From Candidatus Babeliales bacterium (GTDB taxonomy: Bacteria; Babelota; Babeliae; Babelales; Vermiphilaceae), in the NCBI GenBank assembly GCA_020049835.1, contig JAGVLK010000011.1, positions 1-64,000 of the forward strand: 64,000 bases of DNA. Direction: 5' to 3'. Shown piece after piece: positions 1 to 8,437 of the stretch. The position numbers and the translations under genes were made by a program. How positions within the stretch are numbered: position 1 is the first letter of the stretch; every line of letters begins with the position of its first letter. The notes beneath the pieces were generated by a model that saw only the letters and a list, made by a program, of their open reading frames with translations, made no database searches and was not told the DNA's origin.

Positions 1-361
1 AAAATTCGCGAATATATACAAAATCAATAAATTTTCCGTATAAGCTTCAGAGCATTTCTCCGCGGAAGCCACGGCTTTTAAGCCGTGTGCCGTTCACTTA
101 AAACGCTTATTCTATGATTTCCTGTTATCCCCCATAGATAACCTAAAGAGATCATTATTTAGTATAAATCTTATCATATTTTACAATTATGTCAATTATT
201 ATTAAAAAATAGGAAAACAGCTATTATGACCTAAAATGGCTATTTTTAGAGAAAAAAACCCAAAAAGTACCCTTATTTCTATTGACACGTCGATCGATTA
301 TGTCATTATTAAACATGTAAGAACAATATATGCTTAATTCTATACTTTGTTTGAGGTTATA
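1..361. other. Gene-free leader region
   Basis: No convincing reading frame lies here. A perfect palindrome at 70-87 (CACGGCTT / AAGCCGTG) could fold into a hairpin, but no T-run follows it, so it is only a weak terminator candidate for a gene left of the window. The rest is AT-rich and holds the likely promoter of the next gene. Confidence 0.5.
282..309 (+). promoter_or_regulatory. Likely sigma70-type promoter
   Basis: A perfect -35 hexamer TTGACA (282-287) is followed after 16 bases by CATTAT (304-309), which matches 4 of 6 bases of the -10 consensus. It lies about 50 bases upstream of the secreted protein gene that starts at 362. It was found by eye; no transcription start is known. Confidence 0.45.
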
Positions 362-1300
362 ATGATATTTAGTTATCGTGGCGCAAAAATACTTACTTTA
401 TCGCTTATAATGATGATGGGGTATGTAAATGGAGCATCTATTCTATCAAGTTCAAATGATCAAAATTCTGGGCCGAATGGTGTGGGCGCTCTTGGAGCGT
501 TTCAGATTAAATTTCCAGGAAATAATCTGCTTGCACTTATGGCGACTGCAAAAGTTGATAGACATCAAAACAATAAAACATTTATTGACTATCTTCCATG
601 GAGTACTGACATTTTAGGGGAAGAATTTGCTGTTACTTCACGTCAAGCTGTACAATCTCCTCGCGTACGTACGGTAGATAATTTTCTTTCCATTTTACAG
701 CGCAATAAAAAATGGCAGCAACCGCCGTTACAAACCAGTTTTTGGCGTAATTTTCTATGGGCAGGGCGTATTCCACTAGCATTGTTGTGTGGTATTTATA
801 AACTGCCATATATCAAAGATATGGATGCGCGCAAACGAGCATTTTTAGCCGGCTGTGCTGCAGTAGTTGGTCTTGGCTTTGCATGCAAAGGATTATGGCG
901 ATTTTATGTTCCATCTGCACAAATAGAAGCTGCTATTATTTCGCAAGCAATAGAGCAGCACAATAGATTTATCGATGATAAAAAGATTTTGTTTGCTGAT
1001 ATTATAGAGCGAGTGCTTAAAGAGCCTATTCAAGGTGATAATGTACATACATACATACAACAATTAGGAACAACAACACAACTTGTAAACAATGCACTTG
1101 ATCATCTGAAAGTTAACAATTGGAGCGATAATCAACCTCGTTCTGACATTCTACAAGAGGTGCGCACAGTTTATCTGCAAGCGCAAGCACCAGCGCATCG
1201 TGCATATGTTGCCGGTGGATTAATCGGCGGCTTGGGTAGTTTGTGTGCGGTGCATCAATTAGGCGGTTTTACAGCTTTGCATCAGCTGTTAAAAAAATAA
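362..1300 (+). CDS. Secreted or membrane-associated hypothetical protein
   Basis: I do not recognise a family in this 312-residue protein. The first ~25 residues form a signal sequence: a basic RGAK stretch, a hydrophobic core, then small residues (YVNGAS). Two further hydrophobic, glycine/alanine-rich segments lie near residues 155-185 and close to the C-terminus (around GGLIGGLG), so it may sit in a membrane or span it twice. I placed the start at the ATG at 362 because GAGG lies 5-6 bases upstream; an in-frame TTG at 347 would add five residues and has no such site. It is transcribed alone, away from the minus-strand genes that follow. Confidence 0.7.
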   Translation: MIFSYRGAKILTLSLIMMMGYVNGASILSSSNDQNSGPNGVGALGAFQIKFPGNNLLALMATAKVDRHQNNKTFIDYLPWSTDILGEEFAVTSRQAVQSPRVRTVDNFLSILQRNKKWQQPPLQTSFWRNFLWAGRIPLALLCGIYKLPYIKDMDARKRAFLAGCAAVVGLGFACKGLWRFYVPSAQIEAAIISQAIEQHNRFIDDKKILFADIIERVLKEPIQGDNVHTYIQQLGTTTQLVNNALDHLKVNNWSDNQPRSDILQEVRTVYLQAQAPAHRAYVAGGLIGGLGSLCAVHQLGGFTALHQLLKK

Positions 1301-1342
1301 TCGATCCTTGCAGAATTGCTACTAAGCTATTCGAGAGTACTT

Positions 1343-1382
1343 TGAAAATAAAAAAGGCACCTGACTTTAAGTGGTCCGGTGC
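1343..1382 (-). terminator. Rho-independent terminator
   Basis: The stem GGCACC (1355-1360) pairs with GGTGCC (1377-1382). Read on the minus strand, the stem is followed by a T-rich run (1343-1354). It lies just downstream of the stop codon of the minus-strand gene at 1413-1721. Confidence 0.65.
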
Positions 1383-1412
1383 CGTATAACGATTTTAAGC
1401 AAGTAAAATTAC

Positions 1413-1721
1413 TTAACGGTGTTCTGGCGTTGTTTGTTTGCAATTAGTTCTATATAATGCATTAACGCAAGCGCCGATGGTTAATGCATCTAAAGCGATT
1501 CGTGGTACATGCGTTGACTGAACTGCATGAAAAAAACCATATTTATTTATCATATCAACAGTTTGTGGAGCCCATATTGCAGCAGAAATGGTAGCCCCTA
1601 CGGCAACTGTTCCATATAAAAGATTTTGCCAAAATACGGAGTCTGTATTTTGAGCTTGTATGACAGTAGATGAGCATAAAACTAGTAATATTAATATGTT
1701 TTTTGTTAGTAAACGTTTCAT
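1413..1721 (-). CDS. Small secreted hypothetical protein
   Basis: This 102-residue protein has a clear signal peptide: KRLLTKN, a leucine/isoleucine core, and a cleavage site near IQA|Q at about residue 24. A second hydrophobic, glycine/alanine-rich stretch (around residues 36-50) could be a membrane segment. Two cysteines occur near the C-terminus. No family is recognised. It follows the gene at 1736 by 14 bases on the same strand, so the two probably form an operon that ends at the terminator around 1343-1382. Confidence 0.65.
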   Translation of the reverse strand: MKRLLTKNILILLVLCSSTVIQAQNTDSVFWQNLLYGTVAVGATISAAIWAPQTVDMINKYGFFHAVQSTHVPRIALDALTIGACVNALYRTNCKQTTPEHR

Positions 1722-1735
1722 GGTTTATTCCTAAA

Positions 1736-2128
1736 TTATTTTGTAGAAGAATCTTCTGGCACAGATTCAGACTGAGCTTTATTATTACCTTTATTCGTGG
1801 GAGGGATTTGATAATATGTGTTAGCACTACGCACCATGCTTTCATTTCCTCGTTCATTGCTTAATCTCATAGAATCGGCAAGGGCATTTGAATAAAGTGT
1901 AAGTTCTGCAGCAATTTGCTCACACATAGTAATTTCTCTTTCTTTTGCTTCAGGCGAAAGAAAGCGCTTATATCGGTTTATTGTTAATTGCATACAATGC
2001 TTGTGCATCTTTCTTAAGTGATTGGTATATGCCAAAAGATCAGCTTCGCATATATAGGCGCATATAGTGCCTGTAGCCATGCTTGCAATAATGAGATATA
2101 GCATTTTAGATGCTATTAATTTATTCAT
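1736..2128 (-). CDS. Small secreted or anchored hypothetical protein
   Basis: A 130-residue protein of unknown family. Its N-terminus (MNKLIASK, then a hydrophobic run to about residue 25) looks like a signal peptide or anchor. The body is hydrophilic and basic, and ends in a Ser/Asn/Lys-rich tail. I chose the ATG at 2128 because GAGGT lies about seven bases upstream; the longer frame begins at a TTG (2152). It is the likely first gene of a two-gene operon with 1413-1721. Confidence 0.6.
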   Translation of the reverse strand: MNKLIASKMLYLIIASMATGTICAYICEADLLAYTNHLRKMHKHCMQLTINRYKRFLSPEAKEREITMCEQIAAELTLYSNALADSMRLSNERGNESMVRSANTYYQIPPTNKGNNKAQSESVPEDSSTK

Positions 2129-2309
2129 AGAAAAGACCTCATAGTAATTCAAAATGTACGTATGTTTTAGTTGATCACAAGAATACCATAAGTAGCGATT
2201 ATGCCAACTGCAAAAGTCGAGCTGATGTTAAACCACTATTTTTTTAAAGAAGCTTCATGCACAATTTTTGCCAACGTCTTTAACGTAGGGTTTCCGCTTT
2301 TTGAAAAAG

Positions 2310-2672
2310 CTAATTGTACCTAGAGCGCGGCATTTTTGCTTTTTTAGCAACCTGTAACTTATTCATACGAAGGTAAGATTCTAGAATTTCCATATACGTT
2401 TCAGTGTCATTATCGATTAAACATTGCAATAATGCAGGACCTACTACTGAGAGATCAGTAAAACTACTTTCTGGCTTCCATGTAGTAATGTTCTCTTTAT
2501 GAGCAATCTTAGTTTCTTGCATATTTTTGAATGAGAATTCGAGCTTTTTGGATGTCTTTTTTTTGCGCATTTTTTTCTTTCGTGTATTGTCCATTATATC
2601 AGTCAATGTTGAATTGGCTAATCTAAATCTGTTATTAAAAAATAATCGAGCACGATGAGCACTATTTTTCAT
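2310..2672 (-). CDS. Basic hypothetical protein
   Basis: This 120-residue frame lacks a signal peptide. A strongly basic stretch around residues 30-43 (repeated RKKK and RKKKTSKK) is followed by a more balanced helical C-terminal half. No family is recognised. The basic patch could bind nucleic acid, but nothing else supports that. AAGGGA lies upstream of the ATG at a workable distance. It could be a small lineage-specific protein or, less likely, a chance frame. Confidence 0.4.
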   Translation of the reverse strand: MKNSAHRARLFFNNRFRLANSTLTDIMDNTRKKKMRKKKTSKKLEFSFKNMQETKIAHKENITTWKPESSFTDLSVVGPALLQCLIDNDTETYMEILESYLRMNKLQVAKKAKMPRSRYN

Positions 2673-2757
2673 AAATCATTGTTTCCCTTTATTTCTCTAC
2701 GGTAAGCTCAGAGCAATATTAAAAGTATTGTTCACATTACGTAGGGGAATTACCTTC

Positions 2758-4503
2758 ATGAATATTGTTTCCGCAATCGGTTATATGCATTCTTTGTTTG
2801 ATCGAGGCGTTGATTCTACCTTGACGCCGGGTAAAAAAACAACCGGTCCGGCAACATCGCCGGCAATCACCGTGTTTCAAGCAAAAGAGATTGTAACGTT
2901 ATGGAATGCCATGCCAACAGCACACTATGTTGCAGTAAAAGATGGCAAAATTTTGGCAGTTGCATGCAAACTTGAGCAGATGTCAGATTGGCTGAAACCT
3001 AACAATTACAAGCTTGATACTACGTTTAAAAACGATGTTATTGTCCCCGGATTTTATGAATCACATACGCATGCACAGATGCTTGGCTATTCATGGCGCT
3101 ATGCCTATGTTGGTCGTTTTGAGCGCACCACCCCACAGGGGCAAAAAATAGCCGGATGTGCTACCAAAAAAGAAATTCTTGAGCGCATACAAAAAGAGAT
3201 AGCAACAACAACTGACCCGGAAAGATCGGTAATTGCCTGGGGATATCAGCCGAGTTTTTATGAAGAAGGCCCTTTGGGTATTGCTGATTTAGATTCACTT
3301 TCGCAAACGCATCCTATTGTTGTGGTCGATATTAACTTACATGTTGCCTACGTCAATAGTATTGCCTTGCGCAAAGCTGGTATTGATGAAAATACTTCTA
3401 TTAAAGGTTTTGTGCGTCGTGATGGTAAGTTAACCGGCGAGGCGCAAGAAGCTGAAGCGATCTTTAAAATATATCCACTCTTTCCTGATATTACGCTCGA
3501 AGTATTGCGCGAGGCGACGGAGAATGTATTCAAGATTGCACATCGCGTTGGGGTAACTACCATGGTTGATGCAGCATTTGGGCTTATGCCGCATGGATAC
3601 CAAGCATTTAGGGAAATAACGCAAAGCGCAGGCAATATGCGTATGATCCTGTATCCATTTATAGATGTTATTACGGGCAAAGAAATCCAAGACAAAGGGG
3701 GATTTGCGTACGTTAAACAATTAAAAGCAGATAACACCGAGTGGCTGAAATTTGGTGCAGTTAAAATTATTATCGATGGTTCATTGCAAGCACAAACAGC
3801 ACGTTTATTGTGGCCGTTTTATCTTGATGGCAGCAATGGCATGTTTAATATCAGCATGGATGACCTGAAAAAATATTTAGTTGAGGCCTTTAAGCAGGAA
3901 TTACAAGTCACCATGCATGCCAATGGTGATGAAGCTATTGCATGGGCAGTGGATGCTGTGCAATATGCACTTGATATGGTACCGCGCATTGACCATCGCA
4001 CTCGTATTGAGCATTTACAACTGCCAACACCGGCGCAGATACAACGTTTGCAAACCCTGGGTATGAATGCAAGCTCGCTTTGTAACCATATCTATTATTG
4101 GGGCGATATACATATGCACACATTGTTGGGATATAATCGTGCACAAGCGATGCATCCGCTCAAAACATTGGTAGAGCATGGCATTCCAATTTCTTTGCAT
4201 ACTGATGTAGTTTCGCCAATTAATCCGTTGCTTGCTATGTGGGTTGCGGTTAATCGTAAAACAATTTCGGGTAAACCGATTGGCCAACAGGAAGCGCTGA
4301 CGCCGTTGCAGGCATTAAAAGCGGTAACCATTTGGGCTGCGTACATGCAGTTTGAAGATCATTGCAAAGGCTCAATTGAAGTTGGTAAATTGGCAGATTT
4401 TACGGTGCTGGGTGCCAATCCATTGACAGTTGCCCCTGATAAGATAAAAGATATTGGTGTACGTGCTACGGTGGTTAATGGCACGGTTTTTCCGGTGAAA
4501 TGA
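2758..4503 (+). CDS. YtcJ-type amidohydrolase (amidohydrolase family 3)
   Basis: This 581-residue protein belongs to the metal-dependent amidohydrolase superfamily, in the YtcJ / N-substituted formamide deformylase branch. Members hydrolyse C-N bonds in amides or formamides; the substrate here cannot be told. The metal motif HTHAQ appears after the first beta segment (around residue 102-106). Later come a KIIIDGS motif, THAxGD-like MHANGDEA, RIEHLQ, and a HTDVVSPINP segment where the family usually has the conserved aspartate. The C-terminus GKLADFTVLG is the typical closing beta-sandwich. Length fits the family. The start is the ATG at 2758 with AGGGGA about ten bases upstream; a longer frame from a TTG at 2728 is not needed. 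No signal peptide is evident. Confidence 0.85.
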   Translation: MNIVSAIGYMHSLFDRGVDSTLTPGKKTTGPATSPAITVFQAKEIVTLWNAMPTAHYVAVKDGKILAVACKLEQMSDWLKPNNYKLDTTFKNDVIVPGFYESHTHAQMLGYSWRYAYVGRFERTTPQGQKIAGCATKKEILERIQKEIATTTDPERSVIAWGYQPSFYEEGPLGIADLDSLSQTHPIVVVDINLHVAYVNSIALRKAGIDENTSIKGFVRRDGKLTGEAQEAEAIFKIYPLFPDITLEVLREATENVFKIAHRVGVTTMVDAAFGLMPHGYQAFREITQSAGNMRMILYPFIDVITGKEIQDKGGFAYVKQLKADNTEWLKFGAVKIIIDGSLQAQTARLLWPFYLDGSNGMFNISMDDLKKYLVEAFKQELQVTMHANGDEAIAWAVDAVQYALDMVPRIDHRTRIEHLQLPTPAQIQRLQTLGMNASSLCNHIYYWGDIHMHTLLGYNRAQAMHPLKTLVEHGIPISLHTDVVSPINPLLAMWVAVNRKTISGKPIGQQEALTPLQALKAVTIWAAYMQFEDHCKGSIEVGKLADFTVLGANPLTVAPDKIKDIGVRATVVNGTVFPVK

Positions 4504-4670
4504 TGTTAATAATCCTTTTGTCATCAAGTATGTTGAAAAATTTTTTTGAATCAAGTTGTCAGAGTAAAAATTAGATAAAAATTGGACATGATTTAACTGG
4601 CTTTATAGCTCTTTAAAACTATGAAACTTGTTGGAGAATGCCCATCAAAAGCGACAAAAGACACCCTTTT

Positions 4671-4700
4671 TGTCATTCTCGCTTGCGGGAATCCAGTATT
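4671..4700. repeat. Short palindromic repeat, copy A1
   Basis: This 30-base unit (core CTCGCTTGCGGGAATCC) is identical to 7643-7672 and closely related to the inverted pair at 5889-5992. It is a REP-like interspersed palindrome of the kind common in intracellular bacteria. It lies immediately beyond the 3' end of the IS110 transposase gene. Confidence 0.8.
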
Positions 4701-4727
4701 AAAATTAAATGAAAAATTTATTAATCC

Positions 4728-5693
4728 TTAAACGAGGAGGACTGTTCCCCCTTTTGTTAATAAATTTCTCATTTGGCCATTGAGAATAACGAGTATTTTT
4801 CGCATAAGAGCGACTAAAGCAACTTTTCCTTTTTTACCCCGCTCAAGTAATTTTCGATAATAATCGCCTAACTTTCCTTTAGTTCTACAAGCTGCCATTG
4901 CTGCCATAAATAAAGCTTTTTTGACATCTGGTCTTCCACCGCGCGTTCTTCTATAGCCATTAATTTTACCACTATCATATGGATGCGGTGCAACACCGGA
5001 AATGCTTGCAATTCCTCTGCGAGTCATAGTTCCCAATTCAGGAACCAATGCCAATAATTTATTTGCAGTAATTTCACCAATACCCGGCATACGTAGCATA
5101 AGCTTTTTCTTTTCATCGTAGATTGGATCCGATTCAATCAATACTTGCATAGCTTTTTCTACTATATCGATTTCTGAATCGAAAGCTGCAAGTATATTTG
5201 AAAAAGAAGATGCTATTGGCAATAATTTGCTCAGTGGGCCTTGAGAGCGATTAAGCTCTTGTATTCTCATGTTAACAAGCTCATCTCGCCTACGCATAAG
5301 CAATTGCAAATGAAATTGCTTATCTTCTGTCACTTGAAAGAGTGTTAGCGAAGAATGTCGCTCGTATCCATACATTGCTAGACCGCGTGCATCAATTGCG
5401 TCAGTTTTACCGAAGCGTCGTAGCGATTTAATAAAACTTTTTACTTTTACAGTATCAGCGCGATGAACGGCGATTCCACGCCCATTGAGAAATGCTATCA
5501 GCTCCCACTCATAGCCACCGGTCGTCTCAATAATGACCAGACCTCCCTCCAATTGCTCTTGAAACTGATCTGCAAAAGCAATAAAGCCTTCAGGAGCATT
5601 AGCAAAAGAATTTGTTGTTTTTTGTCCATGAAGCGCAGTAACAAATTCGCTTTTTGCTGTATCAACACCAAAAAAATTGGTATATTTATTCAT
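4728..5693 (-). mobile_element. IS110-family transposase (DEDD recombinase)
   Basis: A 321-residue protein with the two conserved parts of IS110/IS1111 transposases. The N-terminal RuvC-like DEDD domain shows GVDTAK (Asp10), IETTGGYE (the acidic residue near 57) and KTDAIDARGLA (paired aspartates near 98-102). The C-terminal transposase domain carries PGIGEITA and SISGVAPHPYDSGK with the conserved serine, followed by RRTRGG. Its length is usual and no frameshift is seen, so the element may be intact. GAGGATCC precedes the ATG. Elements of this family lack terminal inverted repeats and, in the characterised IS110 group, use a bridge RNA encoded upstream of the recombinase; a structured upstream segment is present here. 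Palindromic repeats flank both sides, fitting insertion at REP-like targets. Confidence 0.9.
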
Positions 5694-5712
5694 ATGGATC
5701 CTCGATAAGTTT

Positions 5713-5892
5713 AGGATTGTAAACGGGCATATGTGGCCCTTTCAAGTATACAAACACTTCGAGGAGGAAGAGGGGTGCTGGATCGAGAGCCTTGATGACA
5801 ACGGGCATAGACCCTATCCTCGCACGGTCATCGACTCAGCACGCTTTTCCCCCCTTGTCTATCAATATACCAGAAGATTAACTTACAATCCT
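5713..5892 (-). ncRNA. Candidate IS110 bridge RNA
   Basis: The gap upstream of the transposase is non-coding and rich in nested complementarity. AGGATTGTAA (5713-5722) pairs perfectly with TTACAATCCT (5883-5892). Inside it, GTGCTG (5775-5780) pairs with CAGCAC (5837-5842), with TCGA on both sides extending the stem across a two-base internal loop. GATGAC (5794-5799) can pair with GTCATC (5827-5832), an alternative to that extension. GGG (5803-5805) and CCC (5812-5814) can form a small inner hairpin. Position, length (~180 bases) and layered stem-loops match what is known of bridge RNAs in the IS110 group. No covariation could be tested, so this is inference. Confidence 0.4.
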
Positions 5893-5992
5893 CGCTTGCG
5901 GGGATCCAGGCAATTTTGTATAAAATCATTTTGAATATTAAAATGATTCGTTGATTTCATTAATTTAATACTGGATCCCCGCAAGCGAGGAT
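5889..5992. repeat. Inverted pair of palindromic repeats
   Basis: A ~21-base sequence (core CCTCGCTTGCGGGGATCCAG) at about 5890-5909 recurs in reverse complement at about 5971-5991, with an AT-rich spacer of some 60 bases between. It is the same family as the copies at 4671 and 7643, differing by a few bases. The pair lies next to the upstream end of the IS110 element. Confidence 0.8.
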
Positions 5993-6047
5993 GACAAAAA
6001 GAGGTGCTATAGATAAATGTTTTGTTGTTGAAGGAGAAGGGGCAAGC

Positions 6048-6275
6048 ATGTTTGTAAAATTCTTTAATAAAGTCAGTGACTTTGCAAGTCATCATCAAGT
6101 AATCATAGCGGTTGTTGTTGCAACATGTGTGGTATTTGCCACCTGGGGATTAGAAAATTTAGTAGAGCGTTATTTTCTGCCCAATCATAAGTCGGTATTA
6201 CGCTATTTTGTTGCGTTGATTGGTAGTGGACTCATATTGTGGTTTATTCAGCATACGGTTTTACATGTTATATGA
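6048..6275 (+). CDS. Small two-helix membrane protein
   Basis: A 75-residue protein with two predicted membrane helices, roughly residues 18-34 (a valine/alanine-rich run) and 53-70. A short basic/acidic loop lies between them. No family is recognised. The start is the ATG at 6048, which has AAGGAG and AAGGGG upstream; the longer frame begins inside the palindromic repeat and is not believable. Its stop overlaps the start of the next gene in an ATGA junction (6272-6275), so the two are translationally coupled. It may serve as a membrane partner of that flavoenzyme, which is inference from the coupling only. Confidence 0.65.
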   Translation: MFVKFFNKVSDFASHHQVIIAVVVATCVVFATWGLENLVERYFLPNHKSVLRYFVALIGSGLILWFIQHTVLHVI

Positions 6276-7555
6276 AGAATACCATACAAAGCCAAGACCA
6301 AGTATTTTGGTATCTTAAGAGGTCTGCAGCAAATGTTTTACGCGAAGATGTGCATGCTGATGTCGCAATCATCGGTGGTGGCATGGCAGGGTTAACTGCT
6401 GCGCAAGCTTTTTTAAAAAAAGGCAAAAAGGTCATATTGCTGGAAGCTTTTTATTGTGGTGCAGGTGCATCGGGCAAAAGTTCCGGATTTATTACACCTA
6501 ATGGCGAACTGGGTATTTCCGATTTTACGCATCTGTTTGGCAAACAAGCTGCATGCACTATCTGGAAACGCATAACTTCCGGCATGCAGCACATTAAAGA
6601 TAATATCGATCAGTATGCACTTGATTGTGAATACATGAAACAAGATTCGCTTTATGTTGCCAGTAAACAGCGTGATGTAAAGCGATTGATGGGTGAACAC
6701 ACTGCATTACAAGAATTTGGGTATGCAAGCCGCTATATGCAAAAAAACGAGTTACAAGCAGTGCTCGGAGCGCATGGTTATTATGGTGGCATAACCTATC
6801 CGGATACGTTTGGCATTAATGCGTATGCCTATTGCCAAGCGATGAAAGATATTCTTATACAGCAAGGGGTGGCAATCTGTGAAGAAACGCCGGTGCTTGC
6901 TGTGCACCAGCAAAGTATAGATACCTTACATGCAAAGGTAACCGCTGATCGTATTGTTGTTTGCGCTGATCGCTTTATGCCCACATTGAGCATGCTCAAG
7001 CAGCAGATATATCATGTGCAAACTTTTATCTTAATGTCGCAACCGCTTACAGATGCACAGATACAGATGATTTTTCCACATAACAACTATATGGTTTGGG
7101 ATACTGAACTCGTTTACAATTATTATCGTCTGCATGGTAATCGGCTATTGCTTGGTGGTGGATCGGTACTTAATACCTACAATACATATGAAACGCATAA
7201 TAGCCGGTATATGTATAATAAATTAACGCGTTACTTTAAGAAAAAATTTCCGCAGCTTACGCTGCAATTTGAGCATATCTGGCCGGGATTAATTGGTATC
7301 AGCAAAGATATTGCACCCATTATGGGAGCGGATAAAGAGAATAGTTCTATCTATTATATTGGTGCTGCTGCAGGGTTGCCCGTTGCTGCGAGTTTAGCTT
7401 TGTATGCTGCAGATCATATAGTTGATGGTGCTGATGATCTTAAAAATTATTTTTCGCCCTATCGGGCGTTTCCTATCGGTGGGGTTGCGCAGAGTTTAAT
7501 GGGGGATAAGCTTTCTTTTGCTGTTTCTAATGTTTTGAAAATGGATTTGATTTAA
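6272..7555 (+). CDS. FAD-dependent DAO-family oxidoreductase
   Basis: This 427-residue protein is a D-amino-acid-oxidase-fold flavoenzyme (DAO family; the N-terminus most recalls gamma-glutamylputrescine oxidase PuuB and similar amine oxidases). The dinucleotide-binding motif GGGMAG lies near residue 36 within VAIIGGGMAGL, followed by LLEA that ends the second strand. GAGASGKSSGF is the typical flavin-contact stretch, and WPGLIGISKDIAP with GAAAGLP near the C-terminus closes the FAD domain. The substrate is unknown. The start ATG overlaps the stop of the small membrane protein gene upstream, giving a two-gene operon. No signal peptide is present. Confidence 0.8.
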   Translation: MKNTIQSQDQVFWYLKRSAANVLREDVHADVAIIGGGMAGLTAAQAFLKKGKKVILLEAFYCGAGASGKSSGFITPNGELGISDFTHLFGKQAACTIWKRITSGMQHIKDNIDQYALDCEYMKQDSLYVASKQRDVKRLMGEHTALQEFGYASRYMQKNELQAVLGAHGYYGGITYPDTFGINAYAYCQAMKDILIQQGVAICEETPVLAVHQQSIDTLHAKVTADRIVVCADRFMPTLSMLKQQIYHVQTFILMSQPLTDAQIQMIFPHNNYMVWDTELVYNYYRLHGNRLLLGGGSVLNTYNTYETHNSRYMYNKLTRYFKKKFPQLTLQFEHIWPGLIGISKDIAPIMGADKENSSIYYIGAAAGLPVAASLALYAADHIVDGADDLKNYFSPYRAFPIGGVAQSLMGDKLSFAVSNVLKMDLI

Positions 7556-7611
7556 GTTGGACGAACTTATTGGCGCTTTTTTTGTTTATAATATTTTTTT
7601 TATCGTTTATT

Positions 7612-7672
7612 AATCATCCTGAGCTTGTCGAAGGACTGCCTTTGTCATTCTCGCTTGCGGGAATCCAGTATT
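7612..7672. repeat. Two adjacent interspersed repeats (families B and A)
   Basis: The first unit (7612-7635, TCATCCTGAGCTTGTCGAAGG) is related to units at 36777-36951. The second (7643-7672) is identical over 30 bases to 4671-4700. Both are REP-like sequences placed just after the flavoenzyme gene. Confidence 0.75.
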
Positions 7673-7693
7673 CAATTATTAGTGTAAATCAAT

Positions 7694-8398
7694 TTTCTCT
7701 ATATTTGTTCTTATGCGCCTGCCGCGCGGGCATCAAGGAGGTGCCTTGTCGCACCTCCTTAACAAACCTAGACACAAAAGGAGGTCCCTTTTTTAACCCC
7801 TACGCTTCCACTCAGGCCTCACGCATGCAGCATGCGATCCCTGTCCGCCATAGCTCGCAGAGCGACGGCTGGAATGCCTTGCGGGTCCGCTAATAAGGTC
7901 CGCAATAACTTACAATTTACACTTTTAGTCAATCGATCTTCGGTAGCAACTTAACATTATCTCTTGATGAGCGCTTTATCATAAAAGGAGAACTTTTCTC
8001 CTTTTAAAACCTCTTTTTTCCCGCTACGAACACCAGCTAGGCACACGCAAACCCTTGCAGGGTTAGCTACGGCCAGCTGAACTGCTACCTGATTTTAACA
8101 AAATAATTCTAAGAAGTTGCACGCAATAAGCCGAGCTCTAGAGTTTGCATGTCGTTTTCAAAAGGTAAAGTTAGAACGCTATTGAAGATCGGTTGATGAG
8201 CATTGCAGGTGGCAAGTAATTGCAGGCCTTATTAGCACATCGGAAGGCACGAACGCATGCTGCATGCGTGAGGCCTGTATTATGTGCGTAGGGGCTAAAA
8301 AAGGGGCCTCCCTTTTTTGTCCAGGGTTGTTAGGGAGGTGTGACAAGACACCTCCTTAACGCCCGCGCGGCAAGCGCATAAGAATATATATAGAGAAA
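7694..8398. repeat. Large non-coding inverted-repeat element
   Basis: Two long imperfect inverted arms, about 7694-7955 and 8158-8398, enclose a ~200 base spacer. Matching blocks occur in the same order in both arms: TTATGCGC and CCGCGCGGGC, an AAGGAGGTG...CACCTCC hairpin, CCCTACGC, GCCTCACGCATGCAGCATGC, TAATAAGG, and CGATCTTC. Some stem changes look compensatory. The left arm has an extra ~35 bases resembling the REP repeats. The spacer holds a perfect hairpin AAAAGGAGAA/TTCTCCTTTT (7983-8005) and a second one at AACCCT/AGGGTT. No plausible protein is encoded. It lies between the convergent ends of the flavoenzyme and lon. It could be a non-autonomous mobile element, a large structured RNA or an elaborate terminator; I recognise no known RNA family. 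Confidence 0.7.
7983..8005. terminator. Perfect hairpin with T-run, possible terminator
   Basis: AAAAGGAGAA (7983-7992) pairs with TTCTCCTTTT (7996-8005) across a three-base loop. The stem ends in T's on one strand and A's on the other, so it could stop transcription from both directions. It sits at the centre of the inverted-repeat element between convergent genes. Confidence 0.5.
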
Positions 8399-8437
8399 AA
8401 TGATTTTGAAAATAATAAAACAAACAAAACCTAGAAG

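Noticed and set aside
70-87. Perfect palindrome as a terminator
   Set aside because: No T-run follows on either strand, so it is noted only as a hairpin.
3348-4346. Several antisense frames of 60-130 codons within the amidohydrolase gene
   Set aside because: They are shadows of a strongly supported gene; the amidohydrolase motifs are on the plus strand.
4671-7672. Possible CRISPR array from the repeated 30-base units
   Set aside because: The units are few, irregularly spaced, inverted relative to each other and not separated by unique spacers of constant length; no cas genes are present.
7570-7893. A 107-codon open frame after the flavoenzyme gene
   Set aside because: It runs through two interspersed repeats and into the inverted-repeat element, begins with a non-ATG codon and has no coding character.
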